From positions 37,036,466-37,100,465 of the forward strand of contig JACGWO010000003.1 of NCBI GenBank assembly GCA_034509735.1: DNA of 64,000 nt. Reading direction: 5' to 3'. Shown piece by piece: positions 1 through 10,321 of this stretch (positions are counted from its first letter, which is position 1; each line of letters begins with the position of its first letter). The translations under genes were made by a program, and so were the position numbers. Origin of the DNA: Sesamum alatum. Lineage: Eukaryota; Streptophyta; Magnoliopsida; Lamiales; Pedaliaceae. The notes below the pieces were generated by a model, which did not search any database, was not told the DNA's origin, and was given only the letters and a program-made list of their open reading frames with translations.

Positions 1-1073
1 GCTACTTAACCTTCTCTAATGTGGTGCAATACATAGTAGCAAAATATTCTGCAGCTATTTTGACAGTTCACCTTCAATTTTGTAAGCATTGAATTTCACA
101 TTTGAAGGGCATAATGGCCTATGAATGTATGTTGGTTAGGTTCTTGATGCACTCACCCTTTGTGGGCTGGAAAGGTTGGTGCCCCCTTCTCACTTTTCAA
201 TTAGGTAAGTGGGAAGATTTTTTGGTGCATTTTCTCAAGAACAAATTTTAGGCTAGATTTGCCTTTAGACCCCCTTTTGCAATCACCAAATTTTGATGAT
301 GCATGATTAGAATATGTGGGTGGCTCTGTTAGTATTTCTTATATCTAATACGTATGAGGGTAAAGGTAAATTACAACGGGTTCACTTGATATTTGATATA
401 ATTACAAATATTTCATCGTTGTTTGAAAATTACAAATATCCACTTGACATTAATGGCCGTCTAAAAAATACCTCATGTTACAATGCATTGGCGGTATTTA
501 TTAGACGGTTGTTAGTTTCATAGAGCTTAATTTAGCCTTTGGATATACAGGAATATGCATATACATAGATGACCACATCTTTTTCCTTCTACAGTTCAAC
601 TTTCCAACTCAATACTTTTAGAACAAAAAAGAAAGTGATTGGGGCCCTTATAGTCCATATTCAAAAGAATTTTTCATTTATTCACTGTCTATGGCCCTTC
701 ATGCTCCCACTCCCTATCTGCTCCATTTGAATCTACAATTTAAATAAAGTGAGGAACAAGGTAACTTGAAAACACACACACACACACGCGTTGTGTGTGT
801 GAGTATCTCTAGGGAGCCTGAATTTTTCTTCATCTTACATGATCTTACAATGATAAAAGTTTAACAGAAAAGTTGGGAAAATCTGATTCTTGAAAATGGA
901 AATCAGGCTGGGAGGGAACTAGTTAAAGCAAGTAGTCATGATTAGAGCAGATGGACCTGGATTTTAGTCATTTAAGGATAACTAAACCTGGAGAGCTAGC
1001 TAGCACAGAGACAACATAAGCCAATTTACAAGATTGCAAGAAAGCAAAAAAGCTGGAAAAATTCATTCTAATT
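1..1073. other. Intergenic region downstream of the glutaredoxin-like gene
   Basis: I see no convincing gene here. The stretch is AT-rich. It contains one arm of a dispersed inverted-repeat element (about 355-525, listed separately) and a short CA/GT microsatellite that folds on itself around an acgcgt core at about 772-803. The part next to position 1074 would hold the 3' untranslated region of the minus-strand gene. Confidence 0.6.
355..525. repeat. Arm of a dispersed MITE-like repeat (family A)
   Basis: The motif block 'ataattacaaatatttc', then a 'gtt' and 'tgaaaattacaaatatcc', is shared in degenerate form with both arms of the inverted-repeat element at about 11108-11575 and with a single arm near 62405-62560. 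Only one arm is visible here, so this copy is truncated or strongly decayed. The family resemblance was seen by eye and was not computed. Confidence 0.4.
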
Positions 1074-2012
1074 CTAGCTACAAACTGAGCACTTAATCAG
1101 TCCATTTTCATTGCAATCAGGGCATCTTATTGATATCCCTCCTCTGTTTTCCCCCTCAGCCATCACTTTCCGGCTACCGTTGCAGCGGAAACACAGAACA
1201 AACCTCATTCCTGCACATCCTCTGCAAGGACAAGTCGATGGACTTAAGGGTATCCCTTGTAAGAGATCTTGTAGCATCCCGTTTTCGTGCAATCCCACAA
1301 CTTCATCGGCCCCTCCGATGTATCTGCCCTTTATGAACAGCCTCGGAGGGACTACTCTGCCGCCTAGGATTCTCCAAAGCTCGTCTCTGTACTCCAAGTG
1401 CATGGAAACATCTCTCTCTGAGTACACCACCCGAAAACTTTCCAGCAGAAACCGGATTGTGTTACAGTCCTCGAACGTTTTCCTGATTCCCCTTAGGCTC
1501 GTGATGTACAGTACGATCGAGTCTTTTCCTCCTGGAGGACATGTGTCTTCAATATCAGATACCAATAGGAGCTTATCTTTACACTCTACTCTATCGCAGT
1601 TTATGTGATTTTCCATCGGCCTCAGCTTGAGGCAAGGTGGTGGAATGGTGTCAGAAGCGCTCTCCATTTCTACTATCGATGATGCACGACAAACTGATGA
1701 GGCGATCTCCAACGAAAGATCAGAAACAGCACCAATTTCATCAGTCTTCGACTCACAAACATGTAAGCACTCCTCATTCAATCTTATGGAGGGTACAAGC
1801 TTTTCTTCACTGTCTGCATTGTGCACCAAAGCCAACTTCTCTTCTTTGACATCCAATGTAGTTTCACCTTGGTTCTTACGTTGTTTGCTGATATCCGAGG
1901 TTTGAAAGGCTTGAGATGGGGTGTTTGTCTGAAAAAGTAAGCCTGACCTCCAAGTGGGAGTGGGAATGGATTCTTTCAGCTTCCTAAGGATTCTTCCTTT
2001 CATGCTTTTCAT
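1074..2012 (-). CDS. Glutaredoxin-like protein with C-terminal CxxC zinc-binding repeats (At5g39865-like)
   Basis: Intronless gene of 312 aa. Residues 1-160 are low-complexity and poorly conserved, as is usual for this plant family. A glutaredoxin/thioredoxin fold spans about 164-255, from KDSIVLYITSLRG, with the cis-proline region VVPPRLFIKGRYIGG near 220-234. The C-terminus has four cysteine pairs (about 261-266, 274-277, 297-300 and 308-311, ending CSVC) resembling a DnaJ-type zinc finger. The usual glutaredoxin active site CxxC/CxxS after the first strand is missing: the segment reads TSLRGIRKTFEDC, with only a late Cys at about 183. Catalytic oxidoreductase activity is therefore doubtful, and a binding or scaffold role is an inference. 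The start is the first Met of the open frame. A second Met at codon 4 is equally plausible. The gene lies upstream, on the same strand, of a region with plastid DNA. Confidence 0.9.
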   Translation of the reverse strand: MKSMKGRILRKLKESIPTPTWRSGLLFQTNTPSQAFQTSDISKQRKNQGETTLDVKEEKLALVHNADSEEKLVPSIRLNEECLHVCESKTDEIGAVSDLSLEIASSVCRASSIVEMESASDTIPPPCLKLRPMENHINCDRVECKDKLLLVSDIEDTCPPGGKDSIVLYITSLRGIRKTFEDCNTIRFLLESFRVVYSERDVSMHLEYRDELWRILGGRVVPPRLFIKGRYIGGADEVVGLHENGMLQDLLQGIPLSPSTCPCRGCAGMRFVLCFRCNGSRKVMAEGENRGGISIRCPDCNENGLIKCSVCS

Positions 2013-2691
2013 TTTCTCTCCAGTTCAGGTTTTTACATTCCCTGACAAACTACAACACAAAACGCCAATCCAGACGGATAAGATCACTTGTCTTGAGAAG
2101 GACAAGTGAAAGATGAAGATTTTTTTTCTTGACTCATGGTTGGAAAGTAGTGCCTAAAACGCCATTGGAAGTTGCTTTTCCAAGTTCAGCATTATGCACC
2201 GGAAGAGAGTTATATGCTGCGGATGAATGCTCGTTCCACCCAATCAGAACAGCCCACGTCGACTCCAACGAAGGGCTTTCCAGTAATTTCCATCAAGAAA
2301 AAGGATCCGGGACGCGTTCATGATTGGTTATACATCGATAATTTGGTGGGACTGGAGACAAGGTGTGCCATGGTTCATAATTCAGTCACAAGGGAGCAAA
2401 AGCTAGCTGCTTTTTTTACCCTCAGAGCTTTGTGGATGTAAAGGTAGTAAGATGATTGAACCTTTTTCCTACCAGCCATGAGCCTTGTCTTCTCACAATT
2501 TTCAACCCCAAGAAAACTAGCAACACTACATACCCCTTTTCAAGTCAAAGTGAAAGCATTATTGCAACTTGGGATGGATCCATGGTTTGGTAGAATTTGT
2601 TGTCCGATGGACAAGTGAATTATTTCGGTTCATATCTGTTTTGCATTCTCTTACAACATCGTTGATTGTATTGCAGGTCGACCCATCAATG
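2013..2691. other. Spacer between the glutaredoxin-like gene and the plastid insertion
   Basis: This is the presumed 5' untranslated region and promoter of the minus-strand glutaredoxin-like gene. Short open frames on the plus strand (about 2129-2441) match no family I recognise and have no gene context. The right part, from about 2570, may belong to the foreign insertion, but I can identify plastid sequence only from about 2692. Confidence 0.4.
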
Positions 2692-2888
2692 GATCCAGCA
2701 GTGGATCCTTTAGATTCAACTTTAACCTCGTATCGTTGGTGAGGAACATTATAAAACTGCACAAAGAGTTAAGCAAACCTTACAACATTATAAAAAGCTT
2801 CAGGACATTATAGCTATCCTTGGGTTGGACGAATTATCCAACGAGGATCGTTTAACCGTGCTAGAGCGCAAAAAATTGAGCGTTTCTT
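2692..2888 (+). pseudogene. atpB: Nuclear copy of a plastid atpB fragment (NUPT), plus-oriented part
   Basis: Read on the plus strand this follows the C-terminal region of the chloroplast ATP synthase beta subunit: PAVDPLDST, then [12 protein letters not shown] codons, [19 protein letters not shown] and [12 protein letters not shown]. It is broken. About a dozen bases are missing after the DPLDST codons, which puts the following part out of frame. One base is lost after the RLTV codons, where the plastid gene reads on through A-R-A-R/Q-K-I-E-R-F-L. The match stops at about 2888, where an oppositely oriented atpB piece begins. It is a non-functional organelle-to-nucleus transfer (or came by way of mitochondrial DNA). 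Assignment rests on the family sequence as known. No alignment was run. Confidence 0.85.
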
Positions 2889-3100
2889 ATACACAAAGAT
2901 TTAAAGTCATTTCTTCAAATTGTTCTCCATTTCTAAGTTCATAGCTTTTGCGGTAGCTTCATCGATACTACCTAGCAAATAAAAGGCTTGTTCAGGAAGA
3001 CCATCTAGTTCTTCGGAAAGGATCAATTGAAACCCTCTAACGTTTCCTGCTAGACCAACATATTTTTCTGGAGAACCGGTAAATACTTCGGCTAAAAAAA
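2889..3100 (-). pseudogene. atpB: Nuclear copy of the plastid atpB 3' end and atpE start (NUPT), inverted part
   Basis: On the minus strand this encodes [20 protein letters not shown] and, after it, [39 protein letters not shown] and a TGA stop (2907-2909), the end of plastid atpB. The stop overlaps an ATG (ATGA) followed by codons for MTLNLCV, the expected overlap with atpE. The segment starts almost exactly where the plus-oriented fragment at 2692-2888 ends, so two neighbouring parts of one plastid locus lie head to head in inverted order. Several substitutions relative to usual atpB (for example SPEK for SPGK, GNVRG for ETIRG) suggest an old insertion. A run of 24 A residues follows at 3094-3117. 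Confidence 0.85.
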
Positions 3101-3117
3101 AAAAAAAAAAAAAAAAC

Positions 3118-4341
3118 TAATGATCTAATGATTTCTAAAATTGTAATTAACATTGAGTGTTGATAATCCAACAATTTCCAAATTTGTAATGTAAAGAAAG
3201 TGTGTGCGAGAGAGATAATCATTTCAGACTGTCATCAATTACAGTGAAAAAGGAGGAAGCAATAAGATTACCATAATGAGACAGCACTCAGAAATTAATA
3301 TTGGCGTACGATCAACATGCATCAACTAAACAAATGGTTGTTCCCTTCACTTTGTCTATAATTTGAAATTTTCAATGTAAATTAAATAAATTTTAGTTCT
3401 TGCTACTTGTTGAATTATTATATATCTTTTCATGCTCTTCACCATGATTAACAAATTTAAATTTAGAGGGTATTTGGCAAGTTTATAACATGTTTCAAAC
3501 AGGTTTAGTCAAACACCCTCTTAGTTTAAATTAATGAAGGTGGAAAGTAAAAAGATAGCGGTCAAATTTTGATTATACCGAACCAAATGAATCACGTGAA
3601 AGCGTAATTGTTTTTCTTAAACAATATACATATCAATTATATGATAAGTATAATTGTAATCATACCAAATTTCCTTGAATCTAAACTAGTATTTCCATGA
3701 TTTTCGGGCTGAGCAAAATGAGTGTCGGATCAATTTCCTTAAGAGCCTCGGATGCTGTAAGAAATCAAAGAAAAGGTGCATTCTTGGTTGATTAATGATT
3801 AGTTCCAACCACTAAACATCATTTGGAAACACATCTAAGTCAAATTCAATGCCCCATGCAGTCATTGGAGTTTTTTGTAGTTTTATTTTTGGGGTTTGGT
3901 GGGGTGATGTGGGGGCGCAATATGAGGAAAATCAATCAGCAGAGGATCTACGCAATATATTTTTTTTTTTTTTAATTTGGATCGGATTTGATCAGAGTTG
4001 AAACAATTATACGACAAGTATAATATATTTATCATGTGATTGGTCTATTATTTAAAAAAAATGACTACACTTGTCATGTGATTAGTTTGGTTCAGTCAGA
4101 CCTGATTTGGGTAAGAATTTTTCGATGCAATACGGCAAAACAACCCTTTATAATTGAGGAATGCAAGTGTAATAATAACATTTCTTGCTTTAAGAGCATC
4201 CAAATTGAGCCACAACTGTGCCAAGATCAGTGTCACCATTGTTCATCAAGACACAAGTTAGACTGAAACCCTTTCTCATACAAAGGTAATCTAAAATGCA
4301 GCTATATAGTCTTGATCATAACAGGTAGAAGGTTGGAGAAT
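3118..4341. other. Intergenic spacer downstream of the ML-domain gene
   Basis: AT-rich sequence without a recognisable gene or complete transposon. A poly-T run lies at about 3960-3973. The part next to 4341 should carry the 3' untranslated region of the minus-strand ML gene. Confidence 0.5.
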
Positions 4342-5913
4342 TCAATGTGCATGGACTAGGATGAGAAAAGGATGTCTGAATTCTTGAGCATTTACGTATT
4401 CTCTAGTGCCACAAAAAGCAATGCTGAAGTTGAACGTGATGCACGCCAATCGCTTCTTGTTTTCGTCCTCCATCGTCATTTTAAGCATATATGAACCCTC
4501 CATGAGCCAAATGCCATCAAGAAGTTACAAGAATGCTCGATGATATCCGTATGAAACAAAATAATACAACATATATCTCACCAAATGACTTACAGGGGAT
4601 GTAATTCGAGGTAACTTTAGAGAGTGCGAGAGCATGAAATCACCAATAAAGACAGGGCATGATATGTCCTTACAAAGATCATGGTTCTCGTTGTGGACAT
4701 GAATTCCAAAGTAGAAGACATCAATGTCTACCTTTCCACCATTGACTGCTTTGTCAGCAGGAGGGCTTAAGGTAAATTATCTGCTTGTCGAGCATTGTAA
4801 CATATAAGCTCAGTTCACAATTATTCACGTTTATGATTCTTAACAAGTCGACCAATGAAAGAAAATGAAAACTGAAGACAATAAATCCTTAGACGAAGAC
4901 AAACGATCTTCTCTTGCAATCCTTATGCAGACAGATTGCAGATAGAAGATTACCAACCAGACAACATAAACAAAAGATCAAGCATCATTCCTTATAATTC
5001 TGTTGTAGTTAAGGACTAAACAGAAGCATGAGACAAAAGAAAAACTGGTAAGAGTTATTAGAGACGAACGGCCGACAGTCCAGCGGTTCTTGCTATTTCA
5101 TTCACACTTTCAGGCAAGAAAACCAGAGATAACCACACATACTTGAAAACTATGTACAATAAACTAAACACTAACTTACTCAAGAATCAGGATATTAGGG
5201 AATAATGCAAGCAACTCCCGTGATAAGTAATATGTGCAAAACACCCTCCTATGGAAAAAAAAAAAAAAAAAAAAAAAGCAAATAACTCTCGTCTCTTCTA
5301 AAATAAAACAATTTACCTCCAATACAAGAACTAAATTGCTATATTTTAAAAAAAATAGGTATCTTGCTATTTTTTTTTTCACGTATGGTAATTTGCTCAT
5401 TTGTAACATCACTTGCGAATATTACTAGGATACTATTATTACCATTGTCTCTGGGTAATCATTTGAACTACTCAAACCATAAATTATGTAGTAATATGAA
5501 AATGTTAGAAAGGGAACATGGCCCAGCTTCACCTGTAGATGCAGCAATTGTAAAGGTAGTTTTTTTGCCTCTGGGTACTGGAAAAGGGGATATATCCACT
5601 CCACTCACCTTAACTACATAGTCGCCAATCTTATCCGCAATACACATTCAGACAACGCAAAACCAACATTACATTGAAATCGAACGAATGAAAGAACCCG
5701 GACATATATATCCACCAAAGATGTTTCACAAGTGATAAACACCTTCATTTTCAAGAATCTTGTTCTGGGTTCCTGAGAAAGACAAGTGATCGGTAAAGGG
5801 GAGAAAGAGGTACCACAGTAGTGAACGTTGATGGACTTGGCAGAGGTCAAAGGTACAAGCAGAGACAGCGTGTAAAGGAGCACAGTCAGAGCCAGAGGCT
5901 GCAACTGCACCAT
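4342..5913 (-). CDS. ML-domain (MD-2-related lipid-recognition) secreted protein, four exons
   Basis: Exons by eye on the minus strand: 5814-5913, 5533-5634, 4594-4748 and 4342-4497, giving about 170 aa. A signal peptide covers residues 1 to about 25 (MVQLQPLALTVLLYTLSLLV). An ML domain follows, with VHYCDKIGDYVVKVSGVDIS, then RGKKTTFTIAAST, VDIDVFYFGIHVHNENHDLC, CPVFIGDF and the last strand CITFNFSIAF. Family members (plant phosphatidylglycerol/phosphatidylinositol transfer-like proteins) bind lipids in the secretory pathway or vacuole. Two oddities. The acceptor expected before exon 2 reads ...TGTATTGCGG|ATAAG, so it has GG instead of AG. The C-terminus runs about 20 residues past the usual end at SIAF. 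An upstream in-frame ATG lies at 5922. If the acceptor is really lost, this is a pseudogene or a misspliced allele; a sequence error is also possible. Confidence 0.8.
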
Positions 5914-6120
5914 GGCGATCACTACAGTAGTTCTTAGAGAGTGTGTGTGTGTGTGTGCAGGCCAAGAGTTTCATTCAATATCTTCCGATCCGAACCGAAC
6001 CCGTTTACGATTTTTTATTATTGTATGGGCATTAATTAATTACTGGATCCGGATCCCATCAGGCCCAAGTTCAATATTGGCCTAATCCATGTCTCAAGCT
6101 ATATCAACACTTCTATACTA

Positions 6121-6352
6121 TCTATACTAATATATAAAGAAAACACTATTTTCACTCACAAAAGGCGTTTACTTACACCACGATATAAATTTTTTGTTAT
6201 GTCAATAATACCCCTAAGTTAGTTTCTTTTCTTTCTTTATTTCTTTCTCTCTCTCTTCTTCTTCTTTTTTTTTGAAGTGTGTTATAATATATTTTAAAGC
6301 ATGAAATATTATTTATTATATGCACGCAGGGACGGTGTGCCACGTCGACTAG
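6121..6352 (+). mobile_element. Small non-autonomous Helitron, complete ends
   Basis: The 5' end reads TCTATACTAATATATAAAG and is preceded by A (6120). The 3' end has the hairpin GCACGCagggacgGTGTGC followed by a short spacer and CTAG (6349-6352), then T. A|TC...CTAG|T with a subterminal hairpin is the hallmark of plant Helitrons inserting between A and T. The element is 232 bp and has no coding capacity. A second TCTATATAAAG-type start follows immediately at 6353, suggesting tandem or nested copies. Confidence 0.75.
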
Positions 6353-6451
6353 TCTATATAAAGCAAACTCTATTTTTATTAATAAATAACGGTTACTTAC
6401 ACTACAACACTAAATTTTAAAATTACCAAAATATCCTTATATATCTATATA
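6353..6451 (+). mobile_element. Truncated Helitron 5' segment between two complete-looking copies
   Basis: It begins TCTATATAAAGCAAACTC and shares the inner motif 'acttacactacaacac' style sequence with the copy at 6121. It lacks its own hairpin/CTAG end before the next copy starts at 6452. It is best read as a partial copy interrupted by the insertion of the following element. Confidence 0.45.
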
Positions 6452-6773
6452 TCTATACTAATATAAAAAGAAAAAGTTTTTTTTTTAATTCATAAATGAC
6501 GGTTAATGAGACCGCAACACAAAGTTTTTGCTTATGCCGATAATACTCTGAGTAGTTTTCTTTTCTTTCTTTCTTTTTTTAAAAGTATTGTGTTGGTTTA
6601 TATATATAATTTTCTTTTTAATATTAATATAAAAAGAAAATGTCTTTTCAACTTACAAGTGAAGGTTGATGACATGCGACACTAATTGTTTTATTATGCC
6701 TTTATTTATAATAAATTCAAAATGTGCAATATTATTTTATTTGCACGTAGAAACGACGTGCCACGACAACTAG
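6452..6773 (+). mobile_element. Small non-autonomous Helitron with perfect 3' hairpin
   Basis: It starts TCTATACTAATATAAAAAG after an A (6451). It ends with the hairpin GCACGTagaaacgACGTGC (6-bp perfect stem, about 6742-6760) and CTAG (6770-6773), followed by T. An internal 'attaatataaaaag' near 6622-6640 suggests that it may itself be composite. It has no coding capacity. Confidence 0.7.
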
Positions 6774-7455
6774 TAGTTGACAATGATTTCATAGTTCTCT
6801 GTTTACAACAAACTAAATAAAATAAATAATAGTAACTTGAATATATTTTTAGGAGTTAACATCTTTTGTCCAATATTATTTTTTCTAAAATATTAACAAA
6901 AAACTATTAGTTGTCATTTGATTAATGGTAATTACTACAACTTATGAATTAATAAAAGAAAAGAGATCTTTTGGAAGGGAATTTTTTTTATTTTAGTTAT
7001 GAATTTGCATTTGAAATAAAATAATTTTGACAAGCAACAAAATAACTTTGATCAAATTTATCAATTTTATTGAAATTTACATTAAAAAGAGAAAAGATAA
7101 CATGAGAAATTGACAACCAAAATCAGCTAAATAAAGGACAGGCCGAACTTCCCTACTCAACAAAGAGAACCTACATTCCACTAAGCTGTTCTACAAAAAA
7201 TTTTAACTGAATAAACTCTTCAAATTCCAGCCCAGGTGATGCAAAAACCTGGCCTTTACTGCAAAACTATTTGTATCTGCTTCATGCTTGTGACTAGTCT
7301 CAGGCAACAAGATCACACAAGAACCAAATAACATCGGCAATCCACGGTAATCAGCTACGCAGCGAATGATATCGCAAGACACGTTTGTTTCAAAGAGTTT
7401 GATGTTCATGGCTGCTAGCACGATCCAGTCAGGAACGTCTGAGAAGTTTGTGACA
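6774..7455. other. AT-rich spacer and 3' untranslated region of the NLA-type gene
   Basis: From about 7080 to 7455 the sequence is less AT-biased and probably is the 3' untranslated region of the minus-strand SPX-RING gene. I see no separate gene. An open frame on the minus strand (7203-7466) only overlaps this tail. Confidence 0.5.
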
Positions 7456-10321
7456 TTAATATCCAACCATGTATTTGGTTTGCAGTGACCAGTAGATTTT
7501 GGATTGCTTCACCGTCTCTGCACGTTCAGCAGCCAGCCTCTTCTTCCAGTATTCATTGCAACTGTTAACTTAAACGAATCATGAATTGTCTATGGTAATT
7601 TTGACAATGGGAAAGATCTAAGGCGAAAATTCTTTACTTACTCTTTCTTCAGGAGCAAATCCAGTTCCATCATGTGGACGGCATTACTGTATACACCCAC
7701 CTGCATTAAGGTCAAAAGTTACAGTTCTAGCCCCATGAAACAAATCAACAATGGGAATCTCTGTAAATAAGCCCTCTTCCCAAACTTTTGTTATGGAAGA
7801 ACCTGATTCTGTTATATGTTGCTAAGACAATTCTGTCTCAAAGTACTTAAAGAAGGTTCCTAGAGGCCCAAAATATAGATGTTTTTCATTGCGTAATGAA
7901 AACACGTAGAGGTAGAAGTTATATGCTATAAGTATGTCGACAACTGACCTCCCTGCAGACGGGGCATTTTGAATCTGGATTTGCAGCCTTGAGACCTTGG
8001 AAAATCATTACGGAAGCTGCAGAGCAAGCACAGGATTTGCAGAAGAGGTGCCCACAACTCAAGGCATATGGGTTGAAAACTAGCTCCTAAAATTGATAAA
8101 TCAAAAGTAAGTTACTGCATCTCAACTTGAGGGGAAAAAGAAACAGAGAGAGAGAGAGAGAGAGCATCTCTCAAGTTCCTTAGGAATTCAAATCAGAACG
8201 AAAACCATACCAAGCATATTGCACAAGTTAGATTGTATTCTAACTTTACAGAATCTGGAAGAATCAAAGTCATTATGGGCTCTGTAGCACTTAAATCAAA
8301 ATAGAATGGATTAAGGATTCCACCAGAGCTTCCACCATTTGATTCATTAAAATTCATGTAAAAAGCCCCCAGTTCTATTAACCAAGGTGATTGCAGAATT
8401 TCCATGTGCTCTGCCCGCATTTTAGACTTGAACTTCCTTCCGTTGTCCGAACCATGTACCTACATCGTCAAGTCAGTACAATAGGATAAGAAGATAGAGA
8501 AGTAATATCCAATCAAATATAAAGTTAGGATTTGGTGATAATTAGAACTAATAACACAACAAGCTACAGCCTTACTTTATCGTACTTCTTGAGGATTTTC
8601 CGCATGGCTACAGCATTCATCATAGCATATTCTATTAACATCCGACACTCTTGTGCCGTAGCTTGCTGGGGGCTTGCAAAACACTGGCGCAAAAATGTGA
8701 CGTATCTCTGCATTCCACTATGGACATGGAATTGAATGAGGCGCCTCACCCTTGAACTAAAGCATCCAGCTATATCAGAAGCCTCCTTCATCAATTCAGA
8801 GAAGAACATCTGATCACACACTACAAGATACAGAAAACAAAATATTACTAGAACTTCTAAGATCAGCAAATAACAAGCCAACTATGGATATGACATTTCT
8901 CTCAAGGTTGAGATTTCAGAAGTTCAAATGTGCATAGGAATGTCCATTTCAAACTATAATGTTGTGTTCAAATGAAGGGTGGTAAGTACTTGATTTCTAA
9001 GTCGGGAATACATAATGATTAATGTCCACATGATTGCCATTGCAAAACCTCACTGGATCAGGTGAAAACAAGGAGCTCTTACATGCCATCATGGAAAAGT
9101 TCTTTCCTTTCTTTTATAAGGTTGTGAAAAGTATGGGGTACAACGTAACCAAAACGCGAATCACGGGTCACGCACCAAACATATGTTACAATGGAAAAGG
9201 AAGTTTTGCTCAGTCCTTGCACAATTTGACTTTATAAACACAATCAATCATGTACTCGTTCGTTTCATAGATACCAATTAACCCATTTCAAGATCTTGCT
9301 AGAAGAGAAGTTATCATTCCTTGTGCAAGCTCAGCAACACACCGTTCTTAACTAGTAAAAAGATAAAGTTCTCCATACCCCAAAAGAGTGTGAAACCAAG
9401 TAAATGAGGAAAAAGACCCTCTTTGGCTGGATCTCATTGATCTCCAACACCCCCACCCTGCGCTATCCCTCTCACCCCCACCCCCAACAAAACTATCTCC
9501 ACAGGTAGCCAAGTTCTTTCACTTGGCATATTATATTATTTACTGGATAATTTTCCGACTCCATCTGATTAATACACACAAAAAGTTCTTACCCAACCAC
9601 CAAGACAATGATAACACATACTATCCCCATTGTCAGTAGCTCATTGAGCTCAGACAAATCCAGCATCCTACAAACCAATGGAATAAGTACGTCGATAGTC
9701 GTCCTTACGTATTTTACGTCAACGGTCTTATCATGATAACATGTTGCATGAAAGCATAATAACTTATAAGTCTCCAAGAAGCACAATTTCCTGTAGTTGA
9801 ACAGCAAATTTGCAACTTCATTGGCATTCTACAATCTACCATTTTCATCTTTATCTTTCTTCTTCCTTGCAATTGCCCTAATTTCTCCTAATTCTTGCTT
9901 GCGGTTGCTGTTTCCCAACAATCCCCTCGATTTCGTTTAGAATAAAAAGCACTACCACCCCCCTCCTATCAATTATTCACTGTGTGCAAATCCATAAAAC
10001 ATCTCATGTTCACACATTATCCTTTCTCCATATCAACATTAATGCTAGCAAAGAAATTCAACAACCCAAACCCTTTTGTCTACACCATCAAAAACCGAAG
10101 AAAATGCGAAATCACTCACCTGGGCAAGATTCACATTGGCAAAACAGAGACAATTCATCTTCTTCTCCATTATCATCGTTAGAAGAATCCTTGACAGCCC
10201 TGCATCTCCTGCAACTTTTCAGCACTTTCTTGAGGCGTTTATACTCAACGTAGCAGCACTTCTCCATAAACCTCTCTTGATGCGTCTGCATATACTCTGT
10301 AAACGTTTCGCCAAACTTCAT
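7456..10321 (-). CDS. NLA: SPX-RING E3 ubiquitin ligase, NLA/BAH1 type
   Basis: Six exons on the minus strand: 10120-10321, 8576-8820, 8211-8459, 7949-8086, 7642-7700 and 7456-7561. All have GT-AG borders and phases that join without a break, giving 332 aa against about 335 in Arabidopsis NLA. The SPX domain opens with [18 protein letters not shown] and [17 protein letters not shown]; the inositol-phosphate-binding Lys cluster is intact. The RING (C3HC4) runs from CAIC (about 228) through CGHLFCKSC to CPVCRE (about 274-279). The C-terminus [17 protein letters not shown] and TKYMVGY is typical. The family tags plasma-membrane phosphate (PHT1) and nitrate transporters for degradation, linking nitrogen and phosphate status, with benzoic/salicylic acid phenotypes in bah1. 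The start at MKF fits the family; an in-frame ATG lies four codons upstream. Intron 1 is about 1.3 kb. Confidence 0.95.

Noticed and set aside
774..808. CA/GT stretch as a possible terminator hairpin or small RNA
   Set aside because: It is a simple-sequence repeat that happens to be self-complementary. No transcript context.
1111..1608. 165-aa plus-strand open frame
   Set aside because: Antisense shadow of the glutaredoxin-like coding sequence.
2129..2441. Plus-strand open frames upstream of the glutaredoxin-like gene
   Set aside because: Two overlapping short frames with no family match. The position fits the promoter/leader of the minus-strand gene.
7203..7466. Separate 87-aa minus-strand gene after NLA
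   Set aside because: It overlaps the last NLA codons in another frame and continues into the 3' untranslated region. No family resemblance.
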